A program made the position numbers and the translations under genes. Positions 35,797 to 45,024 of a stretch of 64,000 nucleotides of DNA are shown piece by piece. This stretch comes from an uncultured Marinobacter sp. (GTDB taxonomy: Bacteria > Pseudomonadota > Gammaproteobacteria > Pseudomonadales > Oleiphilaceae), in the NCBI RefSeq assembly GCF_946886895.1, contig NZ_CAMPJO010000004.1:1-64000 (forward strand). Reading direction: 5' to 3'. Positions within the stretch are counted from its first letter, which is position 1. Every line of letters begins with the position of its first letter. A model generated the notes under the pieces. It did no database searches. It was not told where the DNA came from and worked only from the letters and a program-made list of their open reading frames with translations.

Positions 35797-36588
35797 ATGC
35801 GTGACGCTGAACCCAAATCGTTTCTTCGCCCCGGCAAAGTACTTCTGCTGGTGCTGTTCGGCGTGTTGGTGTATCTCCCGGCGCTGGTGTTTCTGGTGCC
35901 GGCTGGCTGGGCCTGGCAGCAGGTGTCGGGGCAGGTTTCCCTGCCCGCGCAGGTGCGGGTCCAGCAGGTGGCGGGCCAGGTCTGGGATGGTTCCGCCGGC
36001 CTGGTGGTGGCCGGTTTCCCCCTGCGCCTGGACTGGCAGCTTGGCTGGCCGTCACTGACCGGGTTGGAATGGCCGGTAGAGCTCTCCGTGGCGTCGGCCC
36101 AGTCCTCCCTGGACGGCGAGGTGACGCTGGGCTGGCCCGGCAATGCCCGCCTGACCGCCAAGGGGCTGATCGCCGTGTCGGAATTTGGCGAGCTGATCCG
36201 CCGCAGTGGTGGTGCCATGATCGAGGGCAATGTCACCGTCGACCGGCTGCATCTGGCCTGGGCCGACAACCGTGTTACCCGGGCCGATGGCCTGGCCCGG
36301 TGGGCCGGCGGCAACGTCACCTGGCCCATGGGCAACCAGACTGGCCAGGCGCGTTTTCCGCCCATGCAGGCAAGTCTCGGTACCACCGACGGTGGCATTG
36401 AGCTGACTGTGTCGGAGCAGGGTGGGGCCGGCCCGGCGGCGGAAGCCAGTATCCTGTGGAACGGAATGATGGAGGTTCGTGTCTACAAGCGCATGGTGGA
36501 TCTGGCCGGCCAGCCCTGGCCAGACTCCGCCAGCCCGGACGACGTGATTTTCCGGGTTCGGCAGCCGTTGCTTCCGGGAGGTCTCTGA
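35797..36588 (+). CDS. gspN: Type II secretion protein N
   Basis: A 263-residue GspN: one N-terminal membrane segment (VLLLVLFGVLVYLPALVFLV) then a periplasmic beta-rich domain (VRVQQVAGQVWDGSAG). An accessory inner-membrane component of the type II secretion system. Its stop codon directly adjoins the gspC ATG. No clear ribosome site before ATG 35797. Confidence 0.85.
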   Translation: MRDAEPKSFLRPGKVLLLVLFGVLVYLPALVFLVPAGWAWQQVSGQVSLPAQVRVQQVAGQVWDGSAGLVVAGFPLRLDWQLGWPSLTGLEWPVELSVASAQSSLDGEVTLGWPGNARLTAKGLIAVSEFGELIRRSGGAMIEGNVTVDRLHLAWADNRVTRADGLARWAGGNVTWPMGNQTGQARFPPMQASLGTTDGGIELTVSEQGGAGPAAEASILWNGMMEVRVYKRMVDLAGQPWPDSASPDDVIFRVRQPLLPGGL

Positions 36589-37446
36589 ATGGCCGCGTTG
36601 ACGATCCAGGCACAAAGCCGGATTTCCAGGATACTGGCGAATCTGCTGTTGCTGGCGTTGGTGGCCTATCTGGGCGTGGTTCTGGCGAAGGTGACCTGGC
36701 TGATTGCCTGGGATGACAAACCGGTGCCGCTGGCGCCAGCCAACGTAACCGGCCACGCCCTGGCTTCCGGGGCGAATACCGGCTACCCCATGGCAAGTTA
36801 CGACTTTTTCGGCCGCCCGCCCGCGCAGGCCGGTGTTGCCGACGTGGTGAAACGTTCGGCGCCGGAAACCGGTCTCCGGCTTCGGCTGGAAGGCGTGCTG
36901 GTCGGACAGCGCCCGGAAGACTCCGGTGCTATAGTTGCGGGAAGCAATGGTGAAACTGCCTATTATCGGGTGGGTGAGATGCTGCCCGGTAATGCCGAAC
37001 TGGTTGAGGTGGAACCCAATCGCATACTGATTCGCCGGGGCGGCCGCTATGAGTCACTCACCTTCGAGGAGTCGGGTGCGTCGACGATGGTTGCCGAGGT
37101 GCCCGATGAGCCGGCAGAATCGTCCTCCCCGGACGCGTTTCTGGAGAACGCCCGGGCGCAGCTTGAAAGCCAGGGTGCTGCGGCACTGGCGCCCTATGGG
37201 TTGAGCCCGGTCGACGACTCGGGGCAGTCCGGGTATGTGTATGATGGCTCCAATGCCATGCTCAACGCCGTGAATCTGCAGCCCGGTGACGTGATTACTG
37301 CCATCAATGGCCAACGGCTGGGCAATATCGAACAAGACATGGTGCTGCTGGAAAACTGGCGCGGCCAGGCCCAGCTGGACATAGAAATTGAACGTGACGG
37401 CTCTATTCTCACGGTCAGCTACGCCATTCCCGAGCAGTGGCGCTGA
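36589..37446 (+). CDS. gspC: Type II secretion protein C
   Basis: A 285-residue GspC linking the inner-membrane platform to the secretin. One membrane segment (LLLLALVAYLGVVLAKVTWLIAW, about 18-40), the homology-region domain (LRLRLEGVLVGQRPEDSGAIV), and a C-terminal PDZ-like domain (NLQPGDVITAINGQRLGNIEQ). Confidence 0.9.
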   Translation: MAALTIQAQSRISRILANLLLLALVAYLGVVLAKVTWLIAWDDKPVPLAPANVTGHALASGANTGYPMASYDFFGRPPAQAGVADVVKRSAPETGLRLRLEGVLVGQRPEDSGAIVAGSNGETAYYRVGEMLPGNAELVEVEPNRILIRRGGRYESLTFEESGASTMVAEVPDEPAESSSPDAFLENARAQLESQGAAALAPYGLSPVDDSGQSGYVYDGSNAMLNAVNLQPGDVITAINGQRLGNIEQDMVLLENWRGQAQLDIEIERDGSILTVSYAIPEQWR

Positions 37447-37478
37447 CCGGGTTCATCGATACAGGACGAAATCGCCAG

Positions 37479-39437
37479 ATGTATAACCACAAGATCACCC
37501 TTCTGCGAGCCATGGCTCTGCTACTCCTGCTTCCGCTGATGTCCATGGCCCAGGCGCAGGAAGAACAGACCTGGCGACTGAACCTGAAAGATGCGGATAT
37601 CCGGGCCTTCGTGACCCAGGTGGCCGACATCACCGGTTACAGTTTCGTGGTGGACCCCCGGGTCAAGGGCAAGGTGACGGTGCTGTCCAGCGCGGCCATG
37701 AACAAGAACGAGATTTACGATCTGTTTCTGGCGGTATTGAATGTGCACGGGTTTACCGCCATTCCCGGGGAAGAGGTGATCAAGGTGGTGCAGCAGGTGG
37801 ACGCCAAACAGTCCGCGGAGAACCTGGCCCGCTTTGAGGAGATCCCCTCGGAGCAGCTGATCACCCGGGTTATCCAGATTGATAACGCCAACGCCCTGGA
37901 GTTGGTGCCGATCCTGCGACCGTTGGTGGCCAAATACGGCCATCTGGCCGGAGTCGCGGCCGCCAACGCCCTGATCATCAGTGATCATGCTTCCAATATT
38001 GAACGCATTGAACAGATCGTTCAGGAGCTGGACAGCCCCCCGGAATATGAAGTGGAGGTCATCCAATTAAAGGAGGCCTGGGTGGGTGACATGGTGACCA
38101 TGCTGCAAGAGCTTGCGCCGGCTGAACTGGGCCAGGCCGGGGGGGACAACACAGCCCGGAAATACAGTGTGACCGCCGATGAACGTAGCAATCGTCTGAT
38201 TCTCAGGGGGGATGAGGTTTTTCGGGATAAAATGCGGAGTTTGATCTTGCAACTGGATCAGCCCTCTGCGACAGGCGGCACCACCAAGGTCCTGCGACTG
38301 AAGCACGCGGATGCCAAGAGCCTGGCCGAGATACTCAAGGGCGTTATGGGGGAAGTGGCGAAGGAGAGTGCTGGCGGAGCGGGATCCGCCAGTGGCGGCG
38401 CAAATCCCAATAACAATTTTGCCGTCTTCGCCGACGAGGGCCTTAATGCTTTGGTTATCCGTGGCGAGCCCTCATTGCTGCAGGAAGCGGAACAGATTGT
38501 GGCGGCTCTCGATGTGCGCCGGGCTCAGGTGATGATTGAGGCGGCGATCGTTGAGATCAGCGATGAGGTGGGCCGTGACCTGGGCGTGCAACTGGCGGCC
38601 GGTGACGAATCCGGTGGGTCCACGCCGGTACTGGGCACCAACTTTGGCAATGTCGGGCGCAGCCTCGGGGACGTGCTCACGGCCATCCTGTCGGATACCC
38701 CGATTGCCCCCGCGGTCGGCGGCATTACCATCGGTGCCGGGGAGCGCAATGAAAACGGCGTGAGCTGGGGCGTGCTGTTGCAGGCCCTGTCCACCTCCAC
38801 GGCGGCTAACCTGCTGTCCACGCCCAGCATCATTACTCTGGACAATCAGGAATCCGAAATCACCGTGGGCCAGAACGTGCCCTTCCGGACCGGACAATAC
38901 ACCTCGACCGGCAACAGCGCCACCAATCCATTTACCACGATCGAGCGCCGCGACGTAGGCCTGACCCTGAAGGTCACCCCGACCATCAGTGCCGATGGCC
39001 TGGTACGCCTGGTGGTGGAGCAGACCACGGAGAGTGTCGCGGACAGCATTGAGAACGCCTCTGACATCGTCACTAACAAGCGGGAGATCAAGACCACCGT
39101 GCTGGCCGATGACGGTGAGACCATTGTGCTTGGCGGACTGACCCGTGAGGACACCCAGGTAACCCGGAGCAAGGTGCCGCTGCTGGGGGATATTCCCTTT
39201 CTGGGGCGTTTGTTCTCCTCGGAAACCACCAGCCGCATCAAACGCAACCTGCTGGTGTTCCTGAGACCGACGATCATGCTGGACAAGGCCGACGCCATGG
39301 CCGCCACGGAGGTCAAATACCGGGACTTGTGGGAGGTTGACCTGGATGTCCGTGAAAAACTCGGCATGCCCCGGGAAGGCTCCCAGCCGCCCATCGATGA
39401 ACTGTTTGATGCCGGCAGCAGCGAGCGGGCTCAGTAG
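37479..39437 (+). CDS. gspD: Type II secretion secretin
   Basis: A 652-residue outer-membrane secretin. Signal peptide of about 25 residues (ALLLLLPLMSMAQA), N0-N3 domains (IRAFVTQVADITGYSFVVDPRVKGKVTV, and repeated N1-N3 units), and the secretin domain with VPFRTGQYTSTG and the terminal IPFLGRLFSSETT ... NLLVFLRPTI. ATG at 37479 chosen because the signal peptide begins there. gspE-M and pilin genes are not in the window and must be elsewhere. Confidence 0.93.
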   Translation: MYNHKITLLRAMALLLLLPLMSMAQAQEEQTWRLNLKDADIRAFVTQVADITGYSFVVDPRVKGKVTVLSSAAMNKNEIYDLFLAVLNVHGFTAIPGEEVIKVVQQVDAKQSAENLARFEEIPSEQLITRVIQIDNANALELVPILRPLVAKYGHLAGVAAANALIISDHASNIERIEQIVQELDSPPEYEVEVIQLKEAWVGDMVTMLQELAPAELGQAGGDNTARKYSVTADERSNRLILRGDEVFRDKMRSLILQLDQPSATGGTTKVLRLKHADAKSLAEILKGVMGEVAKESAGGAGSASGGANPNNNFAVFADEGLNALVIRGEPSLLQEAEQIVAALDVRRAQVMIEAAIVEISDEVGRDLGVQLAAGDESGGSTPVLGTNFGNVGRSLGDVLTAILSDTPIAPAVGGITIGAGERNENGVSWGVLLQALSTSTAANLLSTPSIITLDNQESEITVGQNVPFRTGQYTSTGNSATNPFTTIERRDVGLTLKVTPTISADGLVRLVVEQTTESVADSIENASDIVTNKREIKTTVLADDGETIVLGGLTREDTQVTRSKVPLLGDIPFLGRLFSSETTSRIKRNLLVFLRPTIMLDKADAMAATEVKYRDLWEVDLDVREKLGMPREGSQPPIDELFDAGSSERAQ

Positions 39438-39442
39438 GCCGC

Positions 39443-41440
39443 TCAGAGCACCAGTGGCGGCATGGGGCAGTCCATCTGGTCTGCCACCAGTCGCATCAGT
39501 TCGTATTCCCGGGTTTCCACCTTGCCGTCGCGGGTGATGCAGTGCCGGCAGGCATCGATGACCGCTGGCTTGAGCAGGGGCGACAGGCTGTTCAGTGCGG
39601 TCAGAGCTTCCCGCAGCTGACGCATGGTGACCTTCTCAAGCACAGGCTGTACGCCGCCCCGGGCATCGACAAACCCCGCCATGGCCTCCTGGTAACTCGT
39701 TTCCGCCTCCGTCTGCGATGCTGACCCGGCCCGGGCCAGCAGGCTCAGCAGGCGTTGCAGCGCGGGCAATACCGGTTTATAGCTTTTATGGCGAACCGGA
39801 ACCACCCGGCCCGCCCCCGCCCCGAGGTGCCGGGAAAGAAAGCTGGTCAGGGCCAGTTCAAACAGGCTCACCCGATTATCGGCTGCCACCAGTTTCTGGA
39901 TCTGGGTGATCAGGCCCTCCCGTTCCTCCGGATCGAGCTTGCGCAACGCCGGCATGGCCAGCTCCAGGGCTGGGAAGCGCACACCGTCACCCATGGTTCT
40001 CAGCGCCGGCAGCAGTTTTTCCAGCAACTCCGGCTGGCTGCCCAGCAGCGGATGCGACGGCAACAGGGCAAGCCGCTGGGCCTGCTGATCCCGGGGCAGT
40101 TCGCTGATCAGCATGGCGTAGCAAAGCTGCACGGCGCCGGCGCGAGTGTACAGGAGGTTCCGGAAGGTGGCTGGAAGGCGGTCCAGGAAGCGAACGGCGA
40201 AATTCTCACTTTGCCGGTTGATGGTGCCGACCTGCTCTGAAAGTTTACCGGTTGGCATCGCGGATGGCGCTGCGCCGGACGCCAGTGGTGAGGTTCGCGC
40301 GCCCGAGCCACTGACCGGGCCAAGTATTTCGGAGGCCACTCCGGCGAATCCCGAGGCGTCGGCGCCAGGCGCCAGGGCGGCACCAGGGTACAGATGGCTG
40401 CCCGGTTCGGTATCCCGAAGCCGGCTGCGCAGCCTGGCCAGCATGCCCGGCTGGATGGCGTTGATGCGCTCGTCAATGGGCGGGTGAGAGGCCAACAAGG
40501 CGGTAAACTTCATGCGGGCGCTTTCGCCAAAACACATGTGGTTCATGTCGCTGGCATGACTGGTGGTGTCCAGGTAGCCGCCCTTGAGGCCAATCTTGAA
40601 CAACGCGCCGGCAATGCCTTCCGGGTTACGGGTGAACTGAACGGACGAGGCATCCGCCAGCATTTCCCGCTGCCGGGACACCGCGGCCTGAATCAACCGC
40701 CCGAAGAAAACGCCGACATAGCCAATCACAAACAGGGCCACGCCGACGATGCCCATGGCCGCCTGGGCCCGGCCATCCCGGGATCGTGACACCCGATGCC
40801 CCCGGTAGAATGCCGCCCGAAGCAGGAAGCCGCCAATCTGGCCAATCATCAGAATACCGGCGAGGAGGGCAATCAGGCGCACGTTCAGGCGCATGTCGCC
40901 GTTAAAGATGTGACTGAATTCATGGGCCACCACGCCCTGGAGTTCGTCCCGGGATAGCTGGGTGATTGCCCCATGGGTGACCACCATGACCGCTTCGTTG
41001 GCGGTATAGCCGGCCACGAAGGCGTTGATGCCGGTTTCCTGGTCCATCACATACAGTGCTGGCACCGGCACCCCGCTGGCAATGGCCATCTCTTCGACAA
41101 TGTTGCGCAATTTGCGCTCGTCGCTGTCTCCGGTGTCCGGATCGATGAGCCGGGCTCCCACCATGTTGGCCACCCGGCTGCCGCCGCCGGCCAGGTCAAG
41201 CCAGCGCAGCAGGGAGCCGACAACAATCAGCAGGACAACCGTGGTGGCCGTCAACAGCCCGTGGTTTGACAGCAGCCAGTGGTGAAAGGGTAAGCCGGAG
41301 GATTCGCTGCGGGTCACCGCATAACCCACGAGGCAAACCGCCAGGGTGATCAGGGCGACTGCGGTCAGAAACAGGCAGACCAACAGGCTGGTGTTGCGCC
41401 GGGCGTGGGCCTGGCGCTGAAAGAACCCGGGATTCGCCAT
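39443..41440 (-). CDS. M48 family membrane metalloprotease
   Basis: A 665-residue protein. Two membrane segments near residues 18-45 and 60-80; the zinc protease motif HEFSH is in GVVAHEFSHIFNGD near residue 165, followed by two more membrane segments (IALLAGILMIGQIGGFLL; VALFVIGYVGVFF). The C-terminal half (about 350-665) is cytosolic and unusual in length, with no domain I recognise. lemA lies upstream in the same operon, the common HtpX/LemA-type pairing. Protein quality control is likely; substrate unknown. Confidence 0.88.
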   Translation of the reverse strand: MANPGFFQRQAHARRNTSLLVCLFLTAVALITLAVCLVGYAVTRSESSGLPFHHWLLSNHGLLTATTVVLLIVVGSLLRWLDLAGGGSRVANMVGARLIDPDTGDSDERKLRNIVEEMAIASGVPVPALYVMDQETGINAFVAGYTANEAVMVVTHGAITQLSRDELQGVVAHEFSHIFNGDMRLNVRLIALLAGILMIGQIGGFLLRAAFYRGHRVSRSRDGRAQAAMGIVGVALFVIGYVGVFFGRLIQAAVSRQREMLADASSVQFTRNPEGIAGALFKIGLKGGYLDTTSHASDMNHMCFGESARMKFTALLASHPPIDERINAIQPGMLARLRSRLRDTEPGSHLYPGAALAPGADASGFAGVASEILGPVSGSGARTSPLASGAAPSAMPTGKLSEQVGTINRQSENFAVRFLDRLPATFRNLLYTRAGAVQLCYAMLISELPRDQQAQRLALLPSHPLLGSQPELLEKLLPALRTMGDGVRFPALELAMPALRKLDPEEREGLITQIQKLVAADNRVSLFELALTSFLSRHLGAGAGRVVPVRHKSYKPVLPALQRLLSLLARAGSASQTEAETSYQEAMAGFVDARGGVQPVLEKVTMRQLREALTALNSLSPLLKPAVIDACRHCITRDGKVETREYELMRLVADQMDCPMPPLVL

Positions 41441-41451
41441 GCCGTGAGACC

Positions 41452-42039
41452 TCAGAACGCCACTTTGGGCGCCTGGCGGGCTTCCGGAGTTTCAAGCTCC
41501 AGTTGGGCGGTTTCACGGAAGGCAAACATGCCGGCAAGGATGTTGTTGGGAAACTGCTCCCGGAAAATGTTGTAGCTCATTACCCCGTCGTTATAGGCCT
41601 GACGGGCGAAGGACACCCGGTTTTCGGTACTGGAGAGTTCTTCCATTAACTGCTGAATGGTTTCGTTGGCCTTCAGCTCCGGGTAGTTCTCTGCCACCGC
41701 ATAGAAGTTGGCCAGTGCCTTGGTCAGCAGGTTCTCGGCACTGCCCAGCCGCTGGATCTTGGTGCCATCACCGGGGTCGCCAGCGGCGTCTTTCTGGGCG
41801 CTGACGGCGTTATTCCGCGCTTCCATGACCTGAGTCAGTGTCGATTTTTCATGGTCCAGGTAGGCCTTCGCAGATTCGACAAGGTTGGGAATCAGGTCAT
41901 GCCGCCGCTGGAGCTGAACGTCGATCTGGGCAAAACCATTCCTGAACTGGTTGCGCAGTGATACCAGACGGTTGTATATGAAGACAACGTAGATCACCAC
42001 GACGGCGATGACGATCAGGCCAATAACAGTGGTTCCCAT
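41452..42039 (-). CDS. lemA: LemA family protein
   Basis: A 195-residue LemA: N-terminal membrane segment (VIGLIVIAVVVIYVVFIYNRLVSLRNQFRN), then a long four-helix domain with QIDVQLQRRHDLIPNLVESAK and the terminal NTFREQFPNN-like motif NIFREQFPNNILAGMF. Co-transcribed with the M48 protease that follows 11 bases later on the minus strand. Confidence 0.92.
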   Translation of the reverse strand: MGTTVIGLIVIAVVVIYVVFIYNRLVSLRNQFRNGFAQIDVQLQRRHDLIPNLVESAKAYLDHEKSTLTQVMEARNNAVSAQKDAAGDPGDGTKIQRLGSAENLLTKALANFYAVAENYPELKANETIQQLMEELSSTENRVSFARQAYNDGVMSYNIFREQFPNNILAGMFAFRETAQLELETPEARQAPKVAF

Positions 42040-42066
42040 GGCAATTCCTCTGGTGGGGATGGTAAA

Positions 42067-44127
42067 TCAGGCGTTATTTTCCACCATTTTCTGGTGGAAT
42101 CCTTTAACGAAGGTCTCAAATTCCCGTGGCAGCAGCGGCATACTGTAAAGGTAACCCTGAGCAAGCTTGCAGCCCCGCTGGCTCAGGTAGTATTCCTGCT
42201 CTGCCGTTTCGACACCCTCGGCCACCACGGTCAGGTTCAGGCTCTTGCCGAGGTCAATGATGGTATTGGCGATGCGGGTGTCTTCTTCGTTAACCAGCAG
42301 GTCCCGGATGAACTGCTTGTCGATTTTCAGGTGCTGAACCGGCATCTGCTTCAGGTACGTCAGCGAGGAGTAACCGGTGCCGAAGTCGTCCACGGCGATG
42401 CTGATGCCGGCGCGGTTGAGGCGGTGGAGCTTGGCCACGGCGTCGGACAGGTTGGTCATGAAGCTGGTCTCGGTGACTTCAAGCTCCAGTCGCCCGGCGG
42501 GGATGCTGTGGCGCCTCAGGGTATCCAGAATGTCTTCGACGATGGCGTCCTGCCGTAACTGGACGGCGGACAGGTTCACAGCGATCCGCAGTGGAGAGCC
42601 CTCTTCCGCCCAGCGCGCGGCCTGCCAGCAGGCCTGTTCCAGCACCCACTGGCCGATTTCAACAATGGTGCCGTTGTTTTCGGCGACCGGGATAAAATGA
42701 TCCGGGGGCACCAGGCCCCGCTCCGGGTGCTCCCAGCGAAGCAGGGCCTCGGCACCGACAACGCGGTGGGTTTCAAGGTTGATCTGGGGCTGGTACACCA
42801 GATGGAACTGATGATTCGCCAGGGCCTGGGACAGGTCTTTTTCAAGGTGCTTACGGTCGCGGATTTCCTGGTCAATGCTGGCAATGTAGAACTGAAAGAT
42901 GTTATGCCCGTTCTGTTTGGCCAGCATCATGGTCTGTTCGGCGCTCTGCAACAGGCGATCCGCCTGGTTGGCGTCGGAAGGGTAGAGGGCAATGCCCATG
43001 GTGGCCGTTATCTGTAAGGTCTGATCGTTCAGTACGATCAGATTATTCACGCAGGAAAGCACGGTTTCCGCGGTATCGGCCGCCTGGAAGCCGTCTTTCA
43101 GGGCCTTTTCGACAATCACGAACTGGTCGCTGCCGAGCCTGGCAATGGTATAGCGGGCGCTGCCCAAGTGGCTTACCAGACGGTCCGCGACGGTTTGCAG
43201 TAACCGGTCACCGCTGCGGAAGCCACACTGCTCGTTCACGGATTTGAAATCGTCGATGCCCACCACCATGAGCGCCAGCAGCGTGTTCTGCTCGTTGGTA
43301 TCGTCAATGTCTGCCTGCAGCAGCTCCATGAAGGTGTCGCGGCTGGGCAGGCCGGTGAGCTGATCGTAGCGGGACAGGCGGCTGACCTGGTCTTCCGCTT
43401 CCTGATGACGCTGCTGGCTATCGCCAATGGCCACCAGCAGATTGTTGGTGGCGTTGACCCACAGGCCGAGCTCGTCACGCCCATGGCCAGGCGGAATCGA
43501 CACCAGGCGGTCATCGGGCTTGGCGGGATCCACCTGTTTGACTGAGTGGACGATTGTCAGCAGCGGCCGCGTGAGCAACAGATGGAACACATAAAACAGC
43601 ACCAGCCCGAGAATAACGGCGGTGGCGATGACGGCCGAAAAGGTAATGAAGGCACGGTCGAGCCAGGCTTTGGCCAACGGGGCAGTGTCGTAATGCACCG
43701 TCAGGTACCCGTATACCGTGTCTGGCTGGCTGTCCCGGGTGAGGGCGGTACGGTATGCCCGGTCGGCGCCGAAAATGGGATCGGTCAGGGGACGGAACAG
43801 GGTTTTCTGCAGCAGCCTCTCGAGTTCGCCCAGAGGTTCACCGTCGGGATGGACAATGCGGGCGAGGTGCACGGGCTCCTTGGCAAACAGGCCGTTCACC
43901 ACCTGCTGGGCGAGATCGGCATCGATACTGAACACGGCCTGGGTGGCGGCGTTTCTGATCATCGCGATGGTTTGCCGGGCCTGGCTGTCCAGATCACTGG
44001 ACACACGACGCGCATCCAGCACGACCTGAACGGTACTGACGATGATGCCACTGATCAGCGCGACGGCGAGTATCCACCGCAATATGCGATAACCAAGGCG
44101 ATGTTCCACCTCGAAAGTCTGTTGCAT
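42067..44127 (-). CDS. EAL phosphodiesterase with degenerate GGDEF domain
   Basis: A 686-residue membrane protein. Membrane segments near residues 15-35 and 155-178 bracket a periplasmic sensor, followed by a HAMP-like stretch (VHSVKQVDPAKPDDRLVSIPPGHGRDELGLW). The GGDEF domain has ARLGSDQFVIV at the signature, so it is not expected to make cyclic di-GMP. The EAL domain is intact (VGAEALLRWEHPERGLVPPDHFI, then AVDDFGTGYSSLTYLKQMP). Net activity should be hydrolysis of cyclic di-GMP. Single gene. Confidence 0.9.
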   Translation of the reverse strand: MQQTFEVEHRLGYRILRWILAVALISGIIVSTVQVVLDARRVSSDLDSQARQTIAMIRNAATQAVFSIDADLAQQVVNGLFAKEPVHLARIVHPDGEPLGELERLLQKTLFRPLTDPIFGADRAYRTALTRDSQPDTVYGYLTVHYDTAPLAKAWLDRAFITFSAVIATAVILGLVLFYVFHLLLTRPLLTIVHSVKQVDPAKPDDRLVSIPPGHGRDELGLWVNATNNLLVAIGDSQQRHQEAEDQVSRLSRYDQLTGLPSRDTFMELLQADIDDTNEQNTLLALMVVGIDDFKSVNEQCGFRSGDRLLQTVADRLVSHLGSARYTIARLGSDQFVIVEKALKDGFQAADTAETVLSCVNNLIVLNDQTLQITATMGIALYPSDANQADRLLQSAEQTMMLAKQNGHNIFQFYIASIDQEIRDRKHLEKDLSQALANHQFHLVYQPQINLETHRVVGAEALLRWEHPERGLVPPDHFIPVAENNGTIVEIGQWVLEQACWQAARWAEEGSPLRIAVNLSAVQLRQDAIVEDILDTLRRHSIPAGRLELEVTETSFMTNLSDAVAKLHRLNRAGISIAVDDFGTGYSSLTYLKQMPVQHLKIDKQFIRDLLVNEEDTRIANTIIDLGKSLNLTVVAEGVETAEQEYYLSQRGCKLAQGYLYSMPLLPREFETFVKGFHQKMVENNA

Positions 44128-44307
44128 CCGGGCCTGTCTGTGATTCGATTTGTTGTACGCCGAAGGTCCTGCGGCGGAGCGGTGGTAAAGTCAATCCGCT
44201 CAGTATGGTTCAGCATCGTTCTGGCTGCATGAAGTATTGACAATTTTTTCAAAGATTTCAGGCAGGACGTGTATCAATTTGTAGGGTTTTGGTGCCCGAG
44301 CGGATAC

Positions 44308-44336
44308 AAAAACGCCCGCGCGGGGCGGGCGTTTTC
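44308..44336 (-). terminator. Terminator of sodB
   Basis: On the minus strand AACGCCCG and CGGGCGTT pair around CCCCGCG, followed by TTTTTGTATCC. Confidence 0.85.
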
Positions 44337-44370
44337 TGTCAGCCATGGACCACGAGGGCCCGATGGCGGA

Positions 44371-44949
44371 TCAGGCCAGGTTTTCGTTCACGAAATCCCA
44401 GTTGACCAGGTTCCAGAACGCTTCGAGATAGTTCGGGCGGGAGTTGCGGTAGTCAATGTAGTACGCGTGCTCCCAGACGTCCACGGTCAGAACCGGCTTG
44501 TCGGCGCCGGTCAGCGGTGTTTCCGCGTTGCTGGTGTTGGCGATGGCGACACTGCCGTCGGCCTTCTTGACCAGCCAGGTCCAGCCGGAACCGAAGTTGT
44601 TGGCGGCCTTGTCATTAAACTCTTTCTTGAAGTCTTCGAATGAACCGAAGGCTTTCTCAATGGCGTCCTTGGCAGCGCCGGTGGGCTCACCGCCACCGTT
44701 CGGGCTCAGGCAATGCCAGTAGAAGGTGTGGTTCCACACCTGGGCGGCGTTGTTGAACAGCGGGCCGCTGGCGCTCTTGATGATGTCTTCAAGAGACTTG
44801 TTGGCGTTATCTGTACCTTCAACCAGGCCGTTCAGCTTGGTGACATAGGTGTTGTGATGTTTGCCGTAATGGTACTCAAGGGTTTCCTGAGAGATGTGTG
44901 GCTCCAGTGCGTTCTTTTCATAAGGCAGTGCGGGAAGTTCAAATGCCAT
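44371..44949 (-). CDS. sodB: Superoxide dismutase (Fe type)
   Basis: A 192-residue iron superoxide dismutase. Metal ligands: H26 in YHYGKHHNTYV region, H in QVWNHTFYWHC, and D and H in VDVWEHAYYIDYRN. The sequence GGGEPTG and its length suit the Fe type rather than Mn. It has its own promoter (TTGATC/TATATT) overlapping the end of purK. Confidence 0.95.
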   Translation of the reverse strand: MAFELPALPYEKNALEPHISQETLEYHYGKHHNTYVTKLNGLVEGTDNANKSLEDIIKSASGPLFNNAAQVWNHTFYWHCLSPNGGGEPTGAAKDAIEKAFGSFEDFKKEFNDKAANNFGSGWTWLVKKADGSVAIANTSNAETPLTGADKPVLTVDVWEHAYYIDYRNSRPNYLEAFWNLVNWDFVNENLA

Positions 44950-44996
44950 GAGGTCGTTCTCCCTGTCTCTCTGTTTATGTGGATGTACGTCAACCC

Positions 44997-45024
44997 AATA
45001 TAAGGTCGATTCGGGTCAGATCAA
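44997..45024 (-). promoter_or_regulatory. Promoter of sodB
   Basis: On the minus strand TTGATC (45019-45024), 16-bp spacer, TATATT (44997-45002), about 48 bases before the sodB start. Confidence 0.5.
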